From: Callipepla californica brunnescens
Lineage: Eukaryota > Chordata > Aves > Galliformes > Odontophoridae
Length of the DNA stretch: 64,000 bases
Assembly (NCBI GenBank): GCA_023055505.1
Contig: JALIRH010000002.1
Coordinates: forward strand, 19,054,937 to 19,118,936
Direction: 5' to 3'
In this document: positions 23,201-32,000 of the stretch, one piece after another
How the letters are laid out: every line of letters begins with the position of its first letter
Position numbering within the stretch: position 1 is the first letter of the stretch
Made by a program: the position numbers and the translations under genes
The notes under the pieces: model-generated
Databases searched by the model: none
Seen by the model: only the letters and a program-made list of their open reading frames with translations
Told to the model about the DNA's origin: nothing

Positions 23201-23470
23201 CTGTCCGGTCACTATAGGATGCTTCTGCCAGTCTTTACCCGTGAGGCTTATTTCTGCCTCCAGCACAGACAATTCCTGAAAGCCCCCAGTCACTCCAGTG
23301 ATATGAATCAATTCTGCCCCTTTATAACTTGAAGGCATTAGAGTACATTGTGCACCAGTATCCACCAGTGCCTCATATTTCTGTGGGTTTGATGTGCCAG
23401 GCCACCGAATCCACACAGTCCAATACACTCTATTATCCCTCTCCCTCCTCTGGCTGAGGGCAGGGCCCCT
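20285..23470 (-). CDS. Pro-Pol polyprotein: protease, reverse transcriptase, RNase H, integrase
   Basis: This frame is open from the codon after the gag UAG to a TAA, 1,061 codons, with no frameshift. It has no ATG near its start, so it should be made as a Gag-Pro-Pol fusion by UAG readthrough. Numbered from the GTG at 23,428, the protease active site is DTG at 23-25, with a later ILGIDYL block at 81-87. RT shows LTVDYRGLN (196-204), IDIANAFF (235-242), RLPQGWKHSP (267-276) and the catalytic YIDD (299-302 region). RNase H has D607, E645, D669 and D739. Integrase has the zinc-binding H766, H771, C800 and C803 and the D833, D892, E928 triad with exactly 35 residues between the last two. The end is a short C-terminal DNA-binding-like region. 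No dUTPase domain is visible. All catalytic residues that I looked for are present, so the enzyme set could be active; activity is inference. Confidence 0.95.
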   Translation of the reverse strand, partial: RGPALSQRRERDNRVYWTVWIRWPGTSNPQKYEALVDTGAQCTLMPSSYKGAELIHITGVTGGFQELSVLEAEISLTGKDWQKHPIVTGQGAPCILGIDYLKRGYFKDPKGYRWAFGIAAVDADNIKQLSALPGLSEDPSVVGLLQVEEQKVPIATKTVHRRQYRTNRDSLLPIHNLIRQLESQGVISKTHSPFNSPIWPVRKASGEWRLTVDYRGLNEVTPPLSAAVPDMLQLQYELESKAAKWYATIDIANAFFSIPLATECRPQFAFTWRGVQYTWNRLPQGWKHSPTICHGLIQTALEQGGAPEHLQYIDDIIVWGNTAGEVFEKGERIIQILLRAGFAIKRSKVKGPAQEIQFLGIKWQDGRRHIPTDVIDKIIAMSPPTSKTETQAFLGAVGFWRMHVPNYSLIVSPLFRVTRKKNDFVWGPEQQQAFEQIKQEIARAVALGPVRTGQDVKNILYTAAGKEGPTWSLWQRASGETRGRPLGFWSRAYRGSEERYTPTEKEILAAYEGVRAASEVIGTEAQLLLAPRLPVLNWMFKGKVPSTHHATDATWSKWIALITQRARMGNLSHPGILEVIMDWPEGKKFGTTPAEEVSRAKEAPPYNELPEDEKRYALFTDGSCRIVGKHRRWKSAVWSPTRQVAEAIEGKGESSQFAEVKAVQLALDVAERERWPVLYLYTDSWMVANALWGWLQQWEQNGWQRRGKPIWAAELWKNIAARVKNMVVRVRHVDAHVPKSRATEEQQNNHQVDRAAKVKMAQVDLDWQHKGELFLARWAHETSGHQGRDATYKWARDRGVDLTMDAIAQVIHDCDTCATIKQAKRMKPLWGEGRWQKYKYGEAWQVDYITLPRSRNGKHYVLTMVEATTGWLETYAVPHATARNTILGLEKQVLWRHGTPERIESDNGTHFKNSLVSNWAKDHGIEWIYHIPYHAPASGKIERYNGLLKTMLKAMGGGTFKHWEKHLAEATWLVNTRGSINRDGPAQSSSLPTVEGDKVPVVHVKNMLGKAVWVLPASGKGKPLRGTVFAQGPGSTWWVMQKNGDVQCVPQGNLMLGECSQ

Positions 23471-23473
23471 CTA
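23471..23473 (-). promoter_or_regulatory. In-frame UAG between gag and pro-pol, candidate readthrough stop
   Basis: Gag ends in GAA TAG, and the next codons AGG GGC CCT open the pro-pol frame without any shift. The bases GAGGG, which overlap the stop, can pair with CCCTC six bases further on. A purine-rich GAGG-rich stretch follows, so a small stem-loop or pseudoknot is possible. Gammaretroviruses use UAG readthrough at the same junction. The mechanism here is inferred from frame and context. Confidence 0.7.
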
Positions 23474-25213
23474 TTCATTACCTGTAGTGACAGGAATAAC
23501 TTCGCTGGTAGTTGGTCTGTGTTGTAATTCTCTCACCCGTGCTCGCAGTGCAGGGGTGGGTTTTTGATGCCATTCCTTCATATCTTCTCCATTTGCACGT
23601 AAGTAACTCCACAAAGCTGCGCGCGACATGAAGTTAGTGCTGTCATTTGCTCGAGCAGGACGGCGTCTGCTACTGATAGCTACAATTGATTCAACCCTAT
23701 CAATCAGTTGGGATAATTTTCCCAATATATCTGCCATTTGTCCTTCGAACTTTGATATGGCTGAAATGGACGCGTATGGTGGTGGAAATTTTTGTTCGAT
23801 GTTTTGAAGTGTAAGAATTAGTTCAAAAACTGGGGGTTTTCTGTCTTGGTCCTCATATCTGTTGAACGTTGTCACTAGTGTACCGGCGTACCTTTCTGGT
23901 GCTGACTTTGAAAGCTTCTGACATATTTCGGGTGTACTCCTTACTTTCTCTGGATCATGGTCCCTATCGTCAGGATCAAACGTGGGATCATACAGCATTT
24001 CCGCCACAGCTGTTTCTCTCAAATACTGGATGCCTTCCTCAATAGTTTTCCATCTTTTCACTTTAGGTGCCAGGTCACTCTTGTAGGGATATCTTTCCCT
24101 CACAGCTACTAGCATTCGTTGCCAGAGGCTGGCGATTCCATCCATATACCTGCTGATTCCTCTGTCGACAGCCGGATCTCGGGCAATGTTTCCTAGTTGG
24201 CGAGCTTCGTTACTATCAAGGGACACACTGTTGGCCCCGTTGTCCCAGCACCGAAGCAACCAAGTGACAATACTCTCATCCGGACGTCGAACAAACTCCT
24301 TTCTTGAGCCTTGGATCTCAGACATTTTCATGGGCCGACGAAACGTCGTAACTTTAACTTTCTCTTCACCTTCATCATCACTTTCTTCTCCATGTCTCTC
24401 ACTTTTCTTTGTTGCCTTTCTCGGTGGTGGTGGGGTTGTGGCCACCCCCTCACCTATATCTTCCTCTTCTTTCGGCACCTCTTCTTTGCGTTCTAGGCGC
24501 GAGGACACACGTTTCCATTTCTTGCCTTCCACAGGGGCAACTGACTTTGATACTAGTGCTTTCTTTGGCTGGTCAGGTGTGACCGGGAGGTTTTCCTCTT
24601 TGGTTTGGGCCTCAGTTTGGACACTCTCTCCCTTCACAATAGTATATAAACCTCGGTAAGCATAAGCCAAGCCCCAAATAAGCTGTTCCACCTCAGATCT
24701 TTCTGAGCCGCAACACCCTTTACTCAGATACAGGCCTAGCTTCTCAGGATCCTGCAATTGTTCAGGAGAAAAATCCCATGACACCGGGTGCCCCCATGCT
24801 TCTAATTTCTTTCCTAAAACTCTCCATTCTCCCTGCCATTCAACATTCTCTGTTTCTGGGAGAAGCTTCCTGCACATGATGTAAAATGCTACTACATGCA
24901 AGAGGACTAATATCCCAATTATTAACACCATCCCTAAGCTGTGATCTGGAAAATTCATAAAAAACTGAGAGGGGAACCTGGGTACCCATTCAAACATCAC
25001 ATGGTTCGTTAATATGCTATCGTTTGTTCCGTTAGCTGGGGTGCCCAGGTATCTGACAGGTGCCTCTATCATTGCTTTTAATTTGTCATATAGGGACCAG
25101 AACCAATGGAACAGAATGGCAAACCTAACCAAGTTCCAGTACGTTTTGAGCATTAAGAGGGAAAAAACAATGAAATGCAGCCCCTTTAAGAACAGTTTAA
25201 AACGAGAGAGCAT
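23471..25213 (-). CDS. gag: Gag polyprotein, ERV-L-like, with N-terminal membrane segments
   Basis: The structural protein is 580 residues from the first ATG (25,213); the open frame extends 21 codons further upstream without another ATG. Residues 12-41 contain two hydrophobic blocks separated by a basic residue, and residues 94-113 form a clear membrane-spanning segment. A highly charged linker covers about 225-300, with a PPPPR run at 261-265. Residues 301-475 resemble the capsid of ERV-L Gag, including VTWLLRCWDNGANSV at 316-330. A PPPY motif at 477-480 fits a late-budding domain. A C-terminal block (LWSYLRANGEDMKEW, 534-548) also resembles ERV-L Gag. No CCHC zinc knuckle is present; only five cysteines occur. 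An ER-membrane assembly site is inferred from the hydrophobic N-terminus. Confidence 0.9.
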   Translation of the reverse strand: MLSRFKLFLKGLHFIVFSLLMLKTYWNLVRFAILFHWFWSLYDKLKAMIEAPVRYLGTPANGTNDSILTNHVMFEWVPRFPSQFFMNFPDHSLGMVLIIGILVLLHVVAFYIMCRKLLPETENVEWQGEWRVLGKKLEAWGHPVSWDFSPEQLQDPEKLGLYLSKGCCGSERSEVEQLIWGLAYAYRGLYTIVKGESVQTEAQTKEENLPVTPDQPKKALVSKSVAPVEGKKWKRVSSRLERKEEVPKEEEDIGEGVATTPPPPRKATKKSERHGEESDDEGEEKVKVTTFRRPMKMSEIQGSRKEFVRRPDESIVTWLLRCWDNGANSVSLDSNEARQLGNIARDPAVDRGISRYMDGIASLWQRMLVAVRERYPYKSDLAPKVKRWKTIEEGIQYLRETAVAEMLYDPTFDPDDRDHDPEKVRSTPEICQKLSKSAPERYAGTLVTTFNRYEDQDRKPPVFELILTLQNIEQKFPPPYASISAISKFEGQMADILGKLSQLIDRVESIVAISSRRRPARANDSTNFMSRAALWSYLRANGEDMKEWHQKPTPALRARVRELQHRPTTSEVIPVTTGNE

Positions 25214-25404
25214 TTTTTTTTCTTTACTATAACAAGTTAGCAGCACCCATAAAAGTTTACAAATATCCCAGAACAACTGGCAGTACGCCCAGACTTCAAG
25301 GTCGTGTTATGCCGTACAGTACCTGCAGTACAGATAAGCTTGCTAGCAAGAGACAGAGATTCACTCTAAAAGTATGTCTCTGCCCGGCTAAGGCAGCTCG
25401 TCGT
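25214..25404 (-). other. Proviral leader between primer-binding site and gag
   Basis: About 190 bases of untranslated leader lie here. A packaging signal would be expected, but I cannot recognise one. In the last 63 bases the gag frame is already open without an ATG, so a non-ATG start (a TTG lies at 25,276) is possible but less likely than the ATG at 25,213. Confidence 0.6.
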
Positions 25405-25422
25405 GCCCCACGTTGGGCGCCA
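25405..25422 (-). promoter_or_regulatory. Primer-binding site for tRNA-Lys1,2
   Basis: The sense strand reads TGGCGCCCAACGTGGGGC four bases after the 5' LTR. This is the exact complement of the 3' end of vertebrate tRNA-Lys1,2 with CCA, the primer used by foamy viruses and several betaretroviruses. All 18 positions match, consistent with a working copy. Confidence 0.93.
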
Positions 25423-25426
25423 AAAA

Positions 25427-25992
25427 TGTCAACGGTTTACCGGGCTGGATCGGCCCGGTTCCGTGACGATTGGTGTGGGGGACCCACGCCCCAGGAAAGG
25501 GCAAGGAAAAAGGGAAAAGGGAAAAGGGAGATGGGCCTAGAAACAAAACAGCGGCAACGATCTGAGGAGGAAAGCTAATTTACTAAATAAGATATTAGAA
25601 AGCAAAATAACACAATATAATACAATGTAATTGGAATTGAGGCTAATGAATCAAATGAAATGAGCAAGAGAGAGTGTCCGATAAACCGAAGGCCTTACGC
25701 TAACGCTGAAGGCGATACGGCAGCGAGCACCCACTGCTGAGTCGATCCCGAAGGAAAGAGACTGTCCCGTGACTGCTGAGGGTTTTTATCTGTTCCCTCT
25801 GAGCGGAAAACACGTAAAAATACAAAGCATCGCAAAGTCCTCTGGGGAATGTAGTTCTTCTTCTCTTCTGAGACAGGTATACCTGGAATTATCAATGATC
25901 TATGGAGCTGGAGTATTAGCTCTTTAACTCTTAATGCAATACATGATGTTATGATGTGGAATACCAGTACCAAAAATCATAAAACCATGACA
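25427..25992 (-). repeat. 5' LTR of the provirus (566 bp)
   Basis: This LTR drives transcription of the provirus towards lower coordinates. It has the same TGTCA...TGACA ends, the TATA-like GATAAAAACC at 25,781-25,790 and the same U5 inverted repeat as the 3' LTR. I found no difference between the two LTRs in a base-by-base reading, including the AAAAGGG tandem, which mutates quickly in length. No AATAAA polyadenylation signal was seen in the sense strand, so 3'-end formation must use a variant signal. Confidence 0.95.
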
Positions 25993-25997
25993 TGCCC
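25993..25997. repeat. Target-site duplication, right copy (TGCCC)
   Basis: This is identical to 19,602-19,606 and lies directly outside the LTR terminal CA. Confidence 0.85.
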
Positions 25998-26038
25998 TCT
26001 ATGTGGAAAATTTCCCCCTAACGCAAAATCTAATCTTT
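25993..26038 (-). mobile_element. Remainder of the CR1 split by the provirus
   Basis: After removing one copy of TGCCC, this joins to 19,606 as a continuous CR1 sequence (…gtgcctccactgccc + tctatgtggaaaatttccc). It fades into non-CR1 sequence around 26,038. Confidence 0.8.
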
Positions 26039-29000
26039 ATAAACTCATCTCAGCAACAGGCTTGGATGTGAAGTAATTTACTCTCACCTGCAAATGGCAA
26101 AAGCGGTACTCAGTAGTTTTCGGTTCTTTTTGAGTCATTAAGCTCCAGATGTTTTCCAGTGGAAATACAGATTCCTCTCCAGTGAAGTGAAACCTAATTG
26201 CAGGAAGTTTAATTTTCTTTGTGCATGGTTTACTGACTCCCCTACTCCTGGGACAGAGGACCCCAGCCGGGGCTCCAAAGATCTCAACTGTTGCTGTGAA
26301 TAACTGCCTATTTGCTCAGCAGGACTTTGAGCTCCATAAGGCACAATCTAATGGCTTCCAGTGAGTATTGTTTATCATACATGCACACTGAGACACATGG
26401 CATTACTTCTATCCTTCAAGCCGTAATAGAGATGACCTGTAAACAGCTGTGGGCTCTTCCTGGGACGTATGTATTTTCTCGTCAGTGTTACACACAGCAA
26501 CTCTCCCTTCTAACTTTTGTTGGATTGTATTGATTCGTTTTTGAAATAGAGGATTATCAGTTTTAACTATTCTTACAAGAAATAAACACAAGGCTTTACA
26601 AGTGAGCTGAACTTCCCAGGAAACCCACACAAACATCCTCTTGCTTGCCTGGAAGCCTGATTGTACCACGTACAGACTGACACATCAAGGTACCTGTGGT
26701 GGTGACTAACGCTGTAACCTCCCTTGAAGAAAAAGACTGGGTTTGTGTGATCTGCTGTACTTGGCAAACCTGCCTTTCTCCATAATCACCAGTGCAAATG
26801 AAGAGTAATTTAAGGGAAATCAGTGGTTGCGCCAGTGACAAACTGGGGTGTAGTAAGATCTCATTCAGGTCCACAGGGGAGAATGTACAGTTGTTGACAA
26901 GGGCTCACACCACAAGCCAGTGCTTCCAAAAGACTGGGAAGCCTCAAAGCTGAATGTTGCATCTTTACCAGTTGAAATCTGCCATCTGAAATACCCATTC
27001 CGACCTTGAGCTGAAAGAGAAAGGAAAAGAAATCTCCTGTTCTCTTTAATCTAGCATAGTATTAGCATTTCTTTCTATATCAACAGCACTCAAAGTGCCC
27101 ACCCTTTCTTCAGGACTACAGTGAATGCATGAGTGGAAGAGGAATGACTTTTCAGCAGAGAAAACTGACGGAGCAACAAACTGAGGGAGACAGCTCCTTC
27201 CAAAAGGATGGGAAGATGGGGAAGGGATGGCCGAGGGGAGGCAATCACTCAAATGCCACAGGCTTTTGAGAGACTTTGTGAGTCCCTTTTCCCCATTCCA
27301 CCTTATTTCCCAGCTGCGTTTAGCTGCTGCAGCTTCAAGCAGGATTGCCTGAGCACACCTGTCAATCAGAATGACAATGCAGGGAAATGGTCTGGCTCTC
27401 ATGCTGCAGTCATTTGCTGTCACATTGCTTTGGCATTAATCCTGGCCGCACAGTACGCATGGTTCAGAGTCACATCTTGAGAACCTTAAGTCTGAATTTA
27501 AATGTATTTATTTTTTTCCTATTTTTGATATAATCTGCTTGAAATATATGTACTCAACTCATGAAATTTCTAGTGTTTTATATCCCTCTGTAAAGGCACT
27601 TCCAAAAGAGCACCTGCGTGCATTGCAGTGTTTGCTGGAGGCACACCAGTAAATGGGTACTCTGTGTCCTTTCAGTGGGCATTAAGATTGTAATGAATCA
27701 TTGATAAAGCTAATAACGTACTCAGCTTAATCTAATATTACAGCACAATAGCTGCGCCTAGTGCTTACAGCACAGGAATATACAAAAGTAATTAGTTTTA
27801 CACCACTGAAGCTAACTGTAGTTGAACCTCTCCAGGTTATGAAAGTCTGCCAAAGCAAGTGGTACAAATGATCACCAAAGACTGCACACAGACTGACTTC
27901 TAAACATCCAGGCCAGTCTCAGTGTCACTTAATCAAAAGAAGAAATTATATATATCAGATGCCTTCCAAGAAGCTCATAAAGGATCTACCAACATCTTGA
28001 TGTGAAACTGAGCTACGTGGGAGTCTCTCTGACAGGTGCAGCTGCTTCCAAAACCTTTCCTGGAGCCTGCTGTGTGTTTACCTTATGAACAGAGTCACTT
28101 CATTTGCAAAGCAAGCATGGATACTATGGGCCAAAAGTAATCATAGCCTCGGAGCCAGCCCCTTCACTGGTATGTGCCATGGCAGCTCTCTGATGGAGTT
28201 AGCTAAGGGCCAGCTGAAGCTGTGGTCCACTTGCTACCTGAAATGGCAAACCAAGCACTGTCTTCTACAACAACTTTTTAAACTTAATTCAGAGCATTAC
28301 ACTCCAGCTTACTGTATCTTTAGGTGGTATCCAAAGACAGACAGCCCTCAACAAGTATGATATCCTGCCCACCTGGAAAAATCTAGTTGAACTCATTCCT
28401 CTGAGCAGTATCCAGAACCAGGTGTTGCCTGGATTTATTCTGGTCTGTGGATCACCCCAGCCTGGTGATCACAGGAGAGTTTACTGCCATTTCACTAACA
28501 ACAGTGCTCCATTTTCTGCCTCTTCAGAAACCATAATGTTAACTACAGAGTAAGAAGAAGGGTAGGACAGCACAGGGATGCCAAACTGACCCAAGCTGCT
28601 GAGTCCATCAAGCCCTGTCCCCCACTGCTTGTAATTCTTCTCATGAATGTCTCTAGCTCAAGGGCCAGCAGTACATTACCTGTGTGCCAGGCCTCAGCTA
28701 GCAGCAACAAGAACCAGCCTCTGTCTCAGGGGGCTCCATGGAAACATCAGCTCAAGCAAATGGACTTGATCAAACAGGAAATTACGGGTAGGGGAGCTCC
28801 CCAAAGGCAAGCATTCATCTCACAGCCATGAGTGGAAGTGGTTTGCCTCTCAGCGACTTGTTAGGCTGGATTGCTGCTCTTTGCATTGCAGGGAGGGCTG
28901 AGCAGGGAGCTGCTGCCTCTTCAACAGGAAGAGATGGCCTCCTCAGCCCCCTTCAGTGGGATGCAGGGGGCAGAGAGTCCCTGGCTTGGAAGGAAGGCTT

Positions 29001-32000
29001 CCTAAACAGACAATCTCTTTCTCTCCTTGCCTGTACTTGATTTATCTCAAGAATAGAAGCTACAGCAAACAGTGTTACTACTCACCTGACTTGTAGGGTT
29101 GGTTTATCCAGTGCTATGACAGCAAAAGGACGCATTTCACATCAGGTTATGACGTGGCTACCCTTCTTCCTTAGGCTGACAGGACTAAGTCAAGCCAGAC
29201 ATGTTGGGCTGGAGCTGGGTGTCACGTCCCAGCAAACGAAAGAGCCCCCAGGAACACCTACCGTATTCCTGTGCCGTATTTAGTAGCAATGGTAAGGAAG
29301 CAACAGAGCTCAGCGAAAAAAGAAGTCAAAAGAGATATAAAATGATAGCAGAGCTGGAACAACACCAGGAAACTAGAGTGCTGTAGCCAACTGAAATAAT
29401 AGTGAATATTGGAAAATTGATATGAACTTAGGAGATAGCCTGTCAGAGCTGAAAAACAGGGCTTCACCACAGTGCCACTGGTCTTGCCACCCCTAAATTG
29501 GAGATTTAAATCTAATCTACTTTGGTTTATTTATTTTAAGAACTATGTCCAGCTGCGCCAACAGTGAGTTTTACAGCACGGGGATGAGTTTGGCCAAAAA
29601 CACAACTCTGCTAGCAGTTTGTTGAGTTTTACAGTGATAGTCACTTCAGATTGTTATTGTGAGTTCTGCTGGGAAGCTTTTATCACTGGGGCCACTTGTT
29701 TAAACAAAGAGGATTCTTACAACCACCAAATGTGGCTTTTAAATGGGGAAAGTTTCTGTAGAGCCACCAGTTTGTCTCTAAATATGCCACAAACTCCCTT
29801 TCCTCTCTCTTTAGAGAGCTATAATGATAACAGCAATTATAATAGACCATAAACAATTCTGAGAGGTCCTAGCCACCTCATTCCTAAGCAGAATGACAGG
29901 ACCAATTTTGACTGTTGTCCTTGCTGTCCACAATTCCCTTCATCGGATGACTATTACTAAAGCCTTTTCTTTTCCTGTGCTCATTTTCTTGCCATTTGTC
30001 CCAGCTTTCTCTCTAGCTTAGAAAAGATTAAAAGAAGAAAAAGAAAAATGAAGAAAAAAGACCCAATTGCTTGAGATGATTTTTTTTTTCTCCGCTGGTG
30101 AGAACGTCTGTCTCCTCAGAGAGACCAATTAACATTCTCAACATCACTCTGGACCTAATCTGAATATGAATAAAATATCAAACCCTTCCTAAAATTGTTC
30201 TTTGTTCTTCTTACCACATTGAAATTAACTTTTTGACACGATGCCAGGCAGAACTTCAATACAAAATGCATAATTCCTCCCCCTCCACGTCTGCATACTG
30301 AGATGTCCACTGGCCATTGCTACTGTAACAATGGACGCCCAGTCCTCCCCAAAATATCCTGAAGGTCATGTATAACAATTCAGAACTGTTTCAAAAGTTG
30401 GGGATTTTTTAGATATCTGTATTGGTGAGCCTATTACCTATTCTTTCCTTGATCTAATGTCACCTTTTTACTGCCTTAAAGAAACGAGCTCGTAATAAGC
30501 ATTGAATATGTCATAGAAAAATGAAGAAAATCTTGTACATGGGAACATTTGCATGGTTCTTGCTCATTTCTGGCTAATTGTGGTCACTTCCACATGTAAT
30601 TATCCAAATAGCTCCAGCGATCAATGTAATTGTGCTAAGCTGTTTAAAAATCAGCCTTCTTAGATTTTGCCTGGTAAAAATGTACAGTTTTTCAAAACAG
30701 TCCATTTTGATCTTATGATAGCTGCCAGCAGACCTTTAGAAGTAAATAGTTTTTCTTAGTCTCTTCTTTTTGTGCGCCCATGTGTGTTCTTCAACACTCA
30801 CTACAGTGGTCTGAAAAATGTCATTACCTCCTGCAAACAGCAATGAAGTGTGTCTGCAAGTTATTGTACAGTTCTCTTTCATTTTCAGTACTGTAAAATC
30901 TCCAACTTTGATGGTTGTGGAATTAAAAGAATATCTCAAAGTGTGACGGGGAGATTGAGTGTCACGCACCCCTAAAAATAACCGCTCTGGGAAACCCAAG
31001 CAACACGCAGAGCTACTCTCTGGTAATCACACCAACACATGGTGGAGGAAGAGTGCATTGTGTCAGATGTGTGCTCCCTCGTGCCCAGAGTTCGAGAGAA
31101 ATGGGGTTTGTGTTTTGGGGCGAGAGGGACGAGCGGAGCTGGGACAAGGTTGGGGCTGACTGCAGCTCTGCTCTGAGGGAGCAGAGGGGTGCTGTCCCTT
31201 CAGCAGTGCCTGTAACCCATTGCCATGGAGAGCCAGCCCCCTGCCAGCGCTGCAGCACCATGGAGGTGATAATTGTCAAAAGCAAGCAGTAAGTGCCCTG
31301 CTGAGTGTGAACATCCACTGATACATCGCTGCCATCAGCCAACTGAAGGATACTTTTTCACACTGTTGTTGGAAGAAAAGCTGTTGGCCCTTCGGCAGTA
31401 GGTACTTGATTCTCTCTTATCTTCTTATCAATACTAAATCTCTTGTGATCCTAGGGACGTGCCGGCATTAGGAATTGTTCTAGAGAGGAAAGCACAAAGC
31501 AGGAGAGGAAGGCAGATACGGGGAGAGTTTCATTAAACGGGATCTTGGACACGGCCCAAGGCACTGGCTGAGTGGCTCTGAGGGGCTGCAGAGGTTGTGA
31601 CCTGAGCCGAGCCCAGCCCAGTTCCCCAGCAGCGGGCACAGCAGATGGTGAGCTCCAGGGCAGCCCCTTGCTGGGCTGCATGCTGAGCCAAGCCAACCCC
31701 TTGGCTCTGCAGCCCACGGCATGGTCCCACGAAGAGCTGGCCCCCATGTTCGGCTGGAAAAAAAAGCAAGTGACAAGCCTAAGCACAGCTATGAAGGGCT
31801 TTTCTCTTATCTGAAGATCCGCTGCTTTCCATGCCTCCCTTTGATTGTAAAGGAGGTTATTCTGGAGTCATCTCTCACAGCTGCACCGTAAAATATCTCA
31901 GCCATGCAGTTTAAACAACCCAGGCAAAAAAAACAAACAACAAAAACAAAACAAAATTCTTTATTTAAAGATGCTCATATTCTTGTGACATTTCCACACA

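Larger units (their letters stand above)
19607..25992 (-). mobile_element. Complete endogenous retrovirus (class III, ERV-L-like), env-less
   Basis: This 6,386-bp provirus has the order (in its own sense, minus strand) 5' LTR 25,992-25,427, primer-binding site, gag, UAG, pro-pol, polypurine tract, 3' LTR 20,172-19,607. The two LTRs appear identical and the element is flanked by a TGCCC duplication. All coding regions are open. Class III is inferred from three things: Gag blocks that resemble ERV-L Gag (for example WLLRCWDNGAN), the 5-bp duplication, and the absence of env. The primer-binding site matches tRNA-Lys1,2 rather than the leucine tRNA that named ERV-L. It sits in the same orientation as the CR1 it interrupts, and about 18 kb upstream of, and antisense to, the CpG-island gene. 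A known chicken family probably exists, but I do not assign a family name from memory. Confidence 0.93.

Noticed and set aside
24186..24659. 157-codon open frame antisense to gag
   Set aside because: It is the shadow of the charged, low-complexity linker of Gag on the opposite strand (Ser/Leu-rich), with no independent support.
25405..25422. Match to the 3' end of tRNA-Lys
   Set aside because: Only 18 bases match and the position next to the LTR identifies it as a primer-binding site, not a tRNA gene.
19607..25992. Alpharetrovirus (ALV/EAV-like) identity for the provirus
   Set aside because: Avian alpharetroviruses make 6-bp duplications, use tRNA-Trp primers and have CCHC boxes in Gag. This element has a 5-bp duplication, a Lys1,2 primer site, no CCHC box and ERV-L-like Gag blocks.
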